Shown here: in pieces, positions 1 through 5,147 of the stretch | How positions within the stretch are numbered: the first letter of the stretch is position 1 | Layout of the letters: each line of letters begins with the position of its first letter | NCBI GenBank assembly: GCA_007136375.1 | Contig: SLHB01000380.1 | Location: 1 to 7,029, forward strand | Length of the DNA: 7,029 bases | Direction of reading: 5' to 3' | DNA from: Candidatus Hydrogenedentota bacterium | GTDB taxonomy: Bacteria > Hydrogenedentota > Hydrogenedentia > Hydrogenedentales > SLHB01 | Notes under the pieces: model-generated | Told to the model about the DNA's origin: nothing | Seen by the model: only the letters and a program-made list of their open reading frames with translations | The model's database searches: none | Translations under genes and position numbers: made by a program

Positions 1-148
1 AGAGTTCGTTCCCATTGCCGTTGCCATTGTCGTTCTTCTCGGGCAGCAGGTCGAGGATGAGATCTTCGAGCTTGCCCTTGGACTCGCCATTGCCGTTCCC
101 ATGGCTGTCCGCGATCCTCGGCGCCGAAATGTGATTCAGGTGCTTCAT
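1..148 (-). CDS. Short Gly/Asn-rich peptide, C-terminus cut by window edge
   Basis: Unrecognised small protein; 49 codons are visible before the left edge. The ATG at 146-148 is preceded by AAAGGAG at a good distance (AAGGAG at 158-163, nine bases before the start), and third codon positions are mostly G or C, as in the neighbouring genes. The peptide begins with a KHLNHIS stretch, continues through a Gly/Asn run (HGNGNGES, residues 16-23), a short acidic-hydrophobic helix-like segment (KLEDLILDLLPE, residues 26-37) and a second Asn/Gly run (DNGNGNGN, residues 40-47). No cysteine, signal peptide or membrane segment is seen. The N-terminus, the hydrophobic segment and the untranslated leader resemble those of the 41-residue gene upstream at 463-588, so the two are probably paralogues. 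A RiPP-type precursor is one possibility, but no modifying enzyme lies inside the window. It could also be the start of a longer low-complexity protein. Confidence 0.7.
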   Translation of the reverse strand, partial: MKHLNHISAPRIADSHGNGNGESKGKLEDLILDLLPEKNDNGNGNGNEL

Positions 149-163
149 GATACTCTTCTCCTT
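149..163 (-). promoter_or_regulatory. Ribosome binding site with conserved leader
   Basis: On the minus strand this reads AAGGAG-AAG-AGTATC directly before the ATG. The same arrangement, AAGGAG-GCC-AGTATC, precedes the GTG start of the peptide gene at 463-588. It fixes the start of the partial peptide gene and supports a duplication origin. Confidence 0.7.
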
Positions 164-298
164 TGCTTGCTTCTGGGTGTTCGGTTGTGAAGTATGGTGC
201 GTCCCCCCAGGGCGTTTGCCCCGGGCCCGGCCCGCTGGCGGCGTGTCGCCTCCCATGGAGCCGATGCAATGCCAGCAGCAAGACCGCCTGCTGACTGA

Positions 299-316
299 TG
301 CATAAGAAAATGCAAT
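299..316 (-). promoter_or_regulatory. Candidate promoter/operator element of the partial peptide gene
   Basis: The minus strand reads ATTGCATTTT-CT-TATGCA. The 10-mer and its two-base spacing to a TAT-initiated hexamer repeat those of the promoter at 644-672 (ATTGCATTTT-GC-TATCGT). No TTGACA-like -35 hexamer sits at the matching distance here; that position is GC-rich. TGCAT and ATGCA also form an inverted repeat at 299-314. It could be an activator-dependent promoter, an operator, or a decayed copy. Confidence 0.35.
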
Positions 317-462
317 TCGCGCCCCGCCGCGATAGCTCCCGGCTACTCTTGGCCATGCCTCGCGCTTCTTCCGGGTTGTCCCGAAGCGGCGACGGCCTGA
401 CGAGGTTTTGAATAAGCGCGGAGTGCAGGATAGAGACGAGAGACCGGCCTTCGTAGAGACCT

Positions 463-588
463 CTAGTCCCGCGTTGCGTCCTTCTTGAGCATCCAGGCGT
501 CCAGGACATCCACAATGAAGGGGATATCCACGGGCACCCCGCCTAGAACAGGCTGTTTAACGCTCACCTCGTTGATGTGCTTTGCCAC
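463..588 (-). CDS. 41-residue peptide of unknown function
   Basis: Unrecognised. The GTG at 586-588 is chosen over an upstream in-frame ATG near 672 because AAGGAGG lies just before it and the promoter at 644-672 would begin transcription inside the longer frame. The product is 41 residues: KHINEVS at 3-9, a Gly-Gly at 16-17 inside VLGG, a hydrophobic-acidic segment (DIPFIVDVLDAWM, residues 21-33) and a charged tail ending at TAG (463-465). No cysteine, signal peptide or clear membrane span is visible. KH[L/I]Nx[I/V]S and [L/F]I[L/V]D[L/V]L are shared with the truncated peptide gene downstream at 1-148, as is the leader AAGGAGnnnAGTATC. The Gly-Gly recalls double-glycine leader peptides, but the hydrophobic spacing typical of those leaders is a poor match. 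A small RiPP-like precursor or a small regulator are both possible. Confidence 0.65.
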   Translation of the reverse strand: MAKHINEVSVKQPVLGGVPVDIPFIVDVLDAWMLKKDATRD

Positions 589-604
589 GGATACTGGCCT
601 CCTT
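589..604 (-). promoter_or_regulatory. Ribosome binding site deciding a GTG start
   Basis: The minus strand reads AAGGAGG-CC-AGTATC-C before GTG, a near-ideal Shine-Dalgarno sequence nine to ten bases from the start. It decides the short form of the peptide and matches the leader of the partial peptide gene. Confidence 0.7.
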
Positions 605-643
605 CCTCGCGCCGCGCCCTGAGAATGGGCATGGCGTTCGGAT

Positions 644-672
644 ACGATAGCAAAATGCAATATAAGTGTCAA
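644..672 (-). promoter_or_regulatory. Sigma70-type promoter of the 41-residue peptide gene
   Basis: On the minus strand a perfect -35 hexamer TTGACA (667-672) is followed by a 17-base spacer and the -10 hexamer TATCGT (644-649, four of six consensus bases). The spacer carries ATTGCATTTT (652-661), repeated at 307-316. Transcription would begin near 637, giving a leader of about 50 bases before the GTG at 588. The promoter sits in a locally AT-rich stretch. Confidence 0.6.
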
Positions 673-719
673 GCAAATACCAGCCGAACCTCAGCCGACC
701 GCTTTTGCCTAACCATACA

Positions 720-735
720 GCCAGTCCCGCCTGGC
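720..735 (-). terminator. Weak hairpin downstream of the phosphodiesterase gene
   Basis: A perfect five-pair stem (GCCAG/CTGGC) with a six-base loop lies 15 bases beyond the phosphodiesterase stop on the minus strand. It is short and followed by TGTATGGTTAGG rather than a T-run, so it is at best a weak or Rho-assisted end of the operon. Confidence 0.2.
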
Positions 736-750
736 GTTACACCGCCGGCG

Positions 751-2079
751 TCAGCTCAATGATTCGGCCAGTACAGCGTTGAGAATTGGCTTGGCGAGAT
801 CCGCAACGGCGCGGGCCTCGCCATGGGGCTCCCTGGCCCAGAAGAAGGCGTCGTCCCACGTGTGCATGCCGGTGAACACGCTGGGGCCGCTGAGGCCCGT
901 TCGGCGTATCGCCCCTTTGACGTCGAGCCCCCGCCGCGGCGTGCACAAGAGGTCCGGCCCCTTGCCGCGCTCGGGCTCAGCGTAGATTTCCTCGGGCCGC
1001 CAGACCCGCTCGAAGGCGGGCGCCCCGTTGTGCGTAAGCGCGCTCAGCGCCCCGTGAAGCTCGTCGCGCAGCGCCTCCACGTCCTCCTCCATAACGGTTC
1101 CCCGGGCGAAACGGTCCCGCCGGTGAATGTACACCCGTCCCGGGTCGAGGGCGAAGGCGCGGGAGGCGGCGGCCATATCGGCGTAGGACGCTGGGGGATC
1201 GGCGTCAAACCTTAGATACCCTTCCTGAACCAGCCAGTTGTTGAGGTAAAACTCCTCCTGAAGCCCGCAAAACCCGTGATCGGACAGCAAGAAGAGACCG
1301 TCCAGATTGTCCGCGCCGAGAAAGGCCTCCGCCCAATCCCTGAGCAGCCCGTCGCAGCGGCGGTAATAGGCCCTGGCGCGCTCGGCCTCCGGTCCATCGC
1401 CCGCGCAACTGGTCCAGAGGAAATGCTGAAGCCGGTCTGTCCCCGTGATGACGATCTCAACGAAGTCCCAAGGCTCCGTGTCCTGAAAGTGGCGCGCCGC
1501 GTTGACGCGGCCGTCCAAGCATGCGTCAAGCTCCGCGAAGAGCTTGTCCGGGTCTTCCGCGCAGCCCTTCGTGTCCACGTCGATGCGATAACCCATCCCC
1601 TCCAGCGCCGCCGCGTGGGACTGGGGCGTCACCGCGCGCTTCAGGTCCACCGCCACGAAACCGGACACCAGCACGCCGGGGATGGACCGGGCGGGATAAC
1701 AACCCGGCTGGTTGATGACGAGACAGCGGCGCCCTTCCCGGCCCAAGCGGTCCCAGAAGGTCTCGGTCCGGACATCGGGAAACGACGGAAAGACGAGCCC
1801 ATAAGTCTTCGGATCCAGATCCGTGAAGCCGAAGATGCCGTGCGCGCCCGGGTCCGCGCCCGTCATGAAGCTGGTCCAATTTACGTTCGAGACTTCCGGC
1901 AGGGCCGCCTGGGTTTGGTGAAGGCTCCCAACCTTCAGGAGTTCGGCCATGAAGGGCATGGTTCCTTCGCCGGCCAATTGCTCCAAAAGGCCTTTCGGCA
2001 CGCCGTCGAGACCCAAAACCAGGGCCTTGGCCCTGCGTTTCCCGGCCGCCGCCGGTGTCTTCTTTCGCCGGAAGATCAT
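751..2079 (-). CDS. Alkaline phosphatase superfamily phosphodiesterase / nucleotide pyrophosphatase-like enzyme
   Basis: A 442-residue protein of the type I phosphodiesterase/nucleotide pyrophosphatase family (alkaline phosphatase superfamily), expected to hydrolyse a phosphodiester or phosphoanhydride with two divalent metals. The motif set is complete: metal-binding Asp25 in LVLGLDGV, the nucleophile at Ser64 in PEVSNVNWTSFMTG (where many relatives have Thr), Asp215 and His219 in TGTDRLQHFLW, Asp267-His268 in LLSDHGF, and the last His406 in GMHTWDD. PGAHGIFGF (77-85) follows the nucleophile as in the family. A basic N-terminus (residues 4-18) precedes the first strand; no signal peptide is seen, so it is probably cytoplasmic. 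AAGGAGG lies ten bases before the ATG. It is the last gene of the minus-strand cluster, 45 bases after the thioesterase. Substrate is not deducible; sugar-nucleotide, lipid-linked or phosphonate esters are all possible. Confidence 0.88.
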   Translation of the reverse strand: MIFRRKKTPAAAGKRRAKALVLGLDGVPKGLLEQLAGEGTMPFMAELLKVGSLHQTQAALPEVSNVNWTSFMTGADPGAHGIFGFTDLDPKTYGLVFPSFPDVRTETFWDRLGREGRRCLVINQPGCYPARSIPGVLVSGFVAVDLKRAVTPQSHAAALEGMGYRIDVDTKGCAEDPDKLFAELDACLDGRVNAARHFQDTEPWDFVEIVITGTDRLQHFLWTSCAGDGPEAERARAYYRRCDGLLRDWAEAFLGADNLDGLFLLSDHGFCGLQEEFYLNNWLVQEGYLRFDADPPASYADMAAASRAFALDPGRVYIHRRDRFARGTVMEEDVEALRDELHGALSALTHNGAPAFERVWRPEEIYAEPERGKGPDLLCTPRRGLDVKGAIRRTGLSGPSVFTGMHTWDDAFFWAREPHGEARAVADLAKPILNAVLAESLS

Positions 2080-2124
2080 GGATGTGTCGCCTCCTTGCGC
2101 GGGGATAAGAGGGAGCGAGCCAGT

Positions 2125-2544
2125 CTACGGTCCGGCTGGGGGCCCGGCCAACGCGGCCGTCACGGGTTCGGGCAAGGCGCGCTTTCTCCCCGTGGCCAGG
2201 TCCACGCAGACATGAACGGTCTTGGCCCGGCTCACGGCCGCGCCGCCACGCTCCACGGTGTAACGAAGCGTAAAGGAAGTCTTGCCCACCCGCTCGGCGG
2301 CGATGTGGATGGCCACGGCGTCGCCGGCCCGCAGCGGCCGTCCGTAGTCACACTCGGCGTGAACGATGGGGAGGGCGTAGTCTCCCTCGGCGATGATGGC
2401 GCCGACGCCAAGGCCCCGGGCCTCCAGCATCGCCTCGAAAGCCGTGTGCAGCAAGTCGAAATAGCGGGCAAAAAACACGACGCCGGCCGCGTCTGTTTCG
2501 CGCAGCCGCACCGTGACGTGGTGGGTGAAGTCCGGCGCGCTCAA
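2125..2544 (-). CDS. Hotdog-fold acyl-CoA thioesterase (4HBT/YbgC-like)
   Basis: A 139-residue single-domain thioesterase, the usual length for this family, which hydrolyses acyl-CoA thioesters in the cytoplasm. The N-terminal motif RLRETDAAGVVFFARYF (residues 13-29) contains the expected catalytic Asp18 and the AGVVFFARY helix start. It closely resembles the D-x-AGVV-[FY]FA signature of 4-hydroxybenzoyl-CoA and 1,4-dihydroxy-2-naphthoyl-CoA thioesterases. The rest has the alternating strands of a hotdog fold (for example DAVAIHIAAERVGKTSFTLRYTV). The start is TTG at 2542-2544, overlapping the TGA of the isomerase (TTGA), which implies translational coupling; no clear Shine-Dalgarno sequence precedes it. 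An internal GTG at codon 12 would cut into the motif region and is less likely. Substrate is unknown: a DHNA-CoA (menaquinone) or fatty acyl-CoA role cannot be separated here, and no menaquinone gene is adjacent. Confidence 0.85.
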   Translation of the reverse strand: MSAPDFTHHVTVRLRETDAAGVVFFARYFDLLHTAFEAMLEARGLGVGAIIAEGDYALPIVHAECDYGRPLRAGDAVAIHIAAERVGKTSFTLRYTVERGGAAVSRAKTVHVCVDLATGRKRALPEPVTAALAGPPAGP

Positions 2545-3845
2545 GAACCGGCGCCGCCCGCCCGGCCCTTCACGAAGTCCCAGAAATTCCCGCCCAGCAG
2601 CATCCGCGCGTCCCGGCGGATTTCATCCTCGTACAGGGTCCAGCCCGCATGGAGGAGATCGGCGTACTTGTCCGCCAGCACCTTCGCGATGATCGCGCGG
2701 CTGTGGTCCCACTTGTAGATAACCTGTTCGAGGACGCGGGCGTCGCTATGTTGTGGCGCCACGCTCGGGCCCAGCAATTCGAAGCGCATCCGGGTCATCT
2801 CTTCGATAAGCGAAGGGTTGTTAAGGAACCACCAGCAGCCGAAAAGGAAGAGGTTGGGAAACTTCCGGGCCGTGACACACAGGCCGTGCTGATTCTCCCG
2901 CGCAAGCATGGTGACCATGAACTTAGTGGCGGGAAACTTGGCGCATAGATTCTCCACGGCCTGAATGTCCGCCACGCCAACGCCGTCGCCCGCCAGCTTC
3001 AGGGCGGGGTTCACCGCGCGCTTCACGCCGATCATGAGCGCGAAGGGGACATTGTGCTCCTCCGCCACCGGCGCGATGCACTCGCGGATGAGGATGGTCC
3101 GGGCCGACTCGTCGGGAAACGCAAAGTCCGGCGGCAGGGACACGGCCATGTACAAGGCGTTCATCCGTTCAAGCCAACCGCTGAGAAAGCGGCGCGTCTC
3201 CGCCAGCGTCTTCGGGCCAAGATCCGCCGCCGTGTCGTAGCCCCAGTCCTGAAGCATGCCGCAAGCATTGGTCCAGTCATTGAGCAACGGATCGATACGC
3301 AACGCGGCGTGAAAACGCGGATCCCCAGCGGCCTCCCGCTCCCAGACGGGCCGTTCGTTGCTGTCAAAGGGGTCATTGGTCATGACGGCCGATTCCAGAT
3401 TGGCCGCCTTGAACACGGCGTCGATGTGTTTGCCGAGGTCCTGCTCCCGGAAATAGGCGCGGTAGCTCTCCAAGTCGCGGGCCTCAATGTTCAACCCGAG
3501 GCGCTTCAAAACCGTCACCACGCCGCGGCAGGCTTCGCTGTAGGGGGTCCGCTCGATGAACAAGGTCCGCCAGATAAACGCGGCCTGTTCCTCCTTGCTC
3601 ATCGCCCAGAAATCCCCGTACGGGAGCCCAGACGCCCGCATCGCCTCGGCGATGAGATAATGGTAGATCAGGACCTCGTCCACGCCCCAAAGGAGCAGAT
3701 CGCCAAAGGCTGGCGCGTAGAGATGGGTATGCAAATCCGTGACGGGCGTTTCGTTGACGATGCGGGCCACTGCTTCGCGCATGGCTTCCACGCCGCCTTC
3801 CGCATAGGCCTGCCCGGCGCCGGCATGCGCCGCTGTCTGTGTCAT
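2541..3845 (-). CDS. Divergent uronate (glucuronate) isomerase-like amidohydrolase
   Basis: A 434-residue protein related to UxaC uronate isomerases (amidohydrolase superfamily), which convert glucuronate or galacturonate to fructuronate or tagaturonate. The metal-binding pair HxH is at His39/His41 in TDLHTHLYAP, followed by LLLWGVDEVLIYHYLIAE. The C-terminal half has the family's WWF motif (338-340) and the block HSDARVLEQVIYKWDHSRAII (366-386). There Asp368 lies where UxaC has the catalytic Asp of its TDSR motif, and His381 where UxaC has RH-x-YFRR. It is somewhat shorter than classical UxaC (about 470 residues), and the first half is poorly conserved, so the substrate may not be a standard hexuronate. 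AGGAG lies 11 bases before the ATG at 3843-3845. It follows the RDD gene by 64 bases and overlaps the thioesterase start by four bases, so it is co-transcribed at least with the latter. No other uronate pathway gene (uxaB, kdgK or kdgA type) is visible. Confidence 0.82.
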   Translation of the reverse strand: MTQTAAHAGAGQAYAEGGVEAMREAVARIVNETPVTDLHTHLYAPAFGDLLLWGVDEVLIYHYLIAEAMRASGLPYGDFWAMSKEEQAAFIWRTLFIERTPYSEACRGVVTVLKRLGLNIEARDLESYRAYFREQDLGKHIDAVFKAANLESAVMTNDPFDSNERPVWEREAAGDPRFHAALRIDPLLNDWTNACGMLQDWGYDTAADLGPKTLAETRRFLSGWLERMNALYMAVSLPPDFAFPDESARTILIRECIAPVAEEHNVPFALMIGVKRAVNPALKLAGDGVGVADIQAVENLCAKFPATKFMVTMLARENQHGLCVTARKFPNLFLFGCWWFLNNPSLIEEMTRMRFELLGPSVAPQHSDARVLEQVIYKWDHSRAIIAKVLADKYADLLHAGWTLYEDEIRRDARMLLGGNFWDFVKGRAGGAGS

Positions 3846-3865
3846 AACGCGTGATACTCCTAAAT

Positions 3866-3895
3866 GGTTCCGGGCTCCTTGCGTCCCGCATGAGG
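3866..3895. repeat. Small hairpin between the RDD and isomerase genes
   Basis: On the minus strand a CGTCC...GGACG stem (five pairs, seven-base loop) lies in the 64-base gap between the RDD stop and the isomerase start. No T-run follows, so it does not clearly end transcription. It may modulate the ratio of the two products, or be chance in GC-rich sequence. Confidence 0.25.
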
Positions 3896-3909
3896 ACGGG
3901 CGCGGCCCG

Positions 3910-4695
3910 CTAGCCCAGCTCTTGGGCCTCCCGGCGAACGTAGGCCGTGAGCAAATCCTCCAGAAAACGCTCCCGCGCGCCCTCCTCGATGGGTTCTTCG
4001 AGCTCCATGCGCCGGGTCAGGCCGCGCACCAGACGCATGGCGAGCTGGCCGCGGTGTTCAGGATGAATCGCCGGCCGGCGTTCGAGAAACATCTCCACCG
4101 TTTCCACGTCGGAATCGAGCAGCGCATTGAGTTGAGCGGGATTGAAGGTAAACTCGAGCCCGCCCGGAGCCCGCGCCAACAACTGATCCCGGAGGGCGTG
4201 CGCCGGGGCCTCCCGTTCGCTCACGACCAGGGTTCCCGCCGTCAAATCGCCAAGGCGCTGGGTCTTTTCCGCGAAGAGCGGCACGATCCAGAACAGCGGG
4301 AAGCTATCGATGATGCGGAAGAGATTCCGAATGATCACCGCCGTCAACGTGAGCGAAAACCCTTCGTCCATCACGACGCGGATGTTCATCGTCCGGGCGC
4401 CCGGCGTCTGGCCGTTCCACATCCACTCGAAGAGGATGAAGTAGGCAAAGTAGAAGAAGCCCATCAACAGGAACGCCACGGCGACAGCAACGGCCACGGG
4501 CAGGCCAGGGTCAATGGCGACATCGAAGGTGGTCAGGATCAACAAGGAGACCAGGAAAATGGCGGCGGCGAGGGCGAGCCCCACCACAATAAGAAGAACA
4601 TTGAACACATAGGCCACGAACCGGGTGCCTGGACCCGCCAAATAGTACGTGACCGCGATGTTTTCGGGGGTGTAGAACCGTACCTTCTTCTGCAT
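3910..4695 (-). CDS. RDD-family integral membrane protein
   Basis: A 261-residue membrane protein of the RDD family, whose biochemical function is generally unknown (some members act in transport or stress tolerance). Three hydrophobic segments are visible, about residues 26-57, 64-93 and 115-141. RDD landmarks are present: AGPGTR with Arg25 before the first membrane segment, GQTPGAR (95-101), RNLFRIID ending in Asp130, and QRLGDLTAGTLVV (146-158) with Asp150. The Asp normally found in the first membrane segment is Asn32 (YVFNVLLI). A charged, helical, probably cytoplasmic tail of about 100 residues follows (159-261), longer than in minimal RDD proteins. The ATG at 4693-4695 has only GAGG two bases before it, a poor spacing, and no in-frame alternative start with a better site lies upstream. 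It is the first gene of the minus-strand cluster and faces the divergent ThuA-like gene. Confidence 0.85.
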   Translation of the reverse strand: MQKKVRFYTPENIAVTYYLAGPGTRFVAYVFNVLLIVVGLALAAAIFLVSLLILTTFDVAIDPGLPVAVAVAVAFLLMGFFYFAYFILFEWMWNGQTPGARTMNIRVVMDEGFSLTLTAVIIRNLFRIIDSFPLFWIVPLFAEKTQRLGDLTAGTLVVSEREAPAHALRDQLLARAPGGLEFTFNPAQLNALLDSDVETVEMFLERRPAIHPEHRGQLAMRLVRGLTRRMELEEPIEEGARERFLEDLLTAYVRREAQELG

Positions 4696-4768
4696 GGCCT
4701 CATTGTTCCGTGTCCGGACGGCCCTGGTCCATAAGCTGGGGTCCGCCTCTTGCCCGCCGTTTTACTAC

Positions 4769-4805
4769 ATCCGGCGGCCCAATGTACAGACAACAATCGC
4801 CGGAT
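4769..4805. repeat. 8-bp perfect inverted repeat, 21-base loop
   Basis: ATCCGGCG (4769-4776) and CGCCGGAT (4798-4805) are exact reverse complements. The left arm can alternatively pair CGGCGG (4772-4777 region) with CCGCCG at 4755-4760. It lies about 75 bases before the RDD start, in the expected leader. It may form an RNA hairpin; role unknown. Confidence 0.4.
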
Positions 4806-4878
4806 AAGGGCGCCGTTGGTGGCGCGGCAGCCCCTGGACGGCCCCTTTTGCATGCTGGCAAGATGCCGGTGATATCCA

Positions 4879-4895
4879 TTCACCTAATAGGTGAA
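4879..4895. promoter_or_regulatory. Perfect 17-base palindrome, candidate operator
   Basis: TTCACCT-AAT-AGGTGAA has 7-base arms that are exact reverse complements around three central bases. It stands in the divergent intergenic region, 184 bases from the RDD start and 253 bases from the ThuA-like start. Its compact symmetry is typical of a dimeric repressor site (for example TetR, MarR or GntR type), but no regulator gene is in the window. Confidence 0.45.
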
Positions 4896-5147
4896 AGGCC
4901 GCTGTTCCTTCCTCGGCGCGAGTACGAAACCACACAACGATGCTCGGTCGAGCTTATCCGGCGATTTGGGACAGAATGCCCACGGCTGGCGGACAGTCGG
5001 CGTCCCGGGCGCGCGGCGCGGTTCGGGCGCCGGCCTTCGCGCCCGCGCGGCGAGTATGGCATGATGGCCCCCGGGCGACTTCGGCCACGCGCCGTAACGG
5101 GCCGCGGCCGCATACATGGAGCAAGATGCTTACAGAAAGGGAGACGA

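Larger units (their letters stand above)
149..462. other. Intergenic region between the two short peptide genes
   Basis: 314 bases with no convincing gene. It holds a GC-rich imperfect hairpin (GGGC-GTTT-GCCC core at 211-221, with CC/GG one mismatch further out) next to the 10-bp palindrome CCGGGCCCGG at 221-230. No T-run follows on the minus strand, so a terminator is not established. It also holds the inverted repeat TGCAT...ATGCA at 299-314 and a second copy of the ATTGCATTTT element at 307-316. A minus-strand frame starting in this region stays open to the window edge across the partial peptide gene, but it lacks a good ribosome binding site and reads like a shadow. Confidence 0.5.
4696..5147. 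other. Divergent intergenic region between the RDD and ThuA-like genes
   Basis: 452 bases between divergently transcribed genes. A plus-strand frame in phase with the ThuA-like gene is open from about 4710, but the signal peptide, a good Shine-Dalgarno sequence and the amino-acid composition place the true start at 5148. Within it are an 8-bp inverted repeat (4769-4805), a perfect 17-base palindrome (4879-4895) and a very GC-rich part near 5000-5050 with the pair GGGCGCG/CGCGCCC (5007-5044). No convincing sigma70 promoter was found on either strand. Confidence 0.5.

Noticed and set aside
1..354. Minus-strand frame from an ATG near 354 that remains open to the window edge
   Set aside because: It has no good ribosome binding site and an Arg/Gln/Trp-rich low-quality translation, and it overlaps the better supported peptide gene in another frame.
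589..672. ATG near 672 as start of a 69-residue form of the small peptide
   Set aside because: It overlaps the -35 hexamer of a good promoter and lacks a ribosome site, while GTG at 588 has AAGGAGG.
1276..2718. 480-residue plus-strand open frame opposite the phosphodiesterase and thioesterase
   Set aside because: It spans two well-supported minus-strand genes, has no domain I recognise and no ribosome binding site; it is a shadow caused by high GC at third codon positions.
3054..3854. 266-residue plus-strand open frame opposite the isomerase
   Set aside because: Antisense shadow of a gene with clear uronate isomerase motifs.
3922..4734. 270-residue plus-strand open frame opposite the RDD gene
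   Set aside because: Composition rich in His, Arg, Gln and Glu as expected for the complement of a membrane-protein gene; no start signal.
4710..5147. N-terminal extension of the ThuA-like frame by 146 codons
   Set aside because: The extension is Arg/Gly/Pro-rich with no domain, and the ATG at 5148 has a good ribosome binding site and begins a signal peptide.
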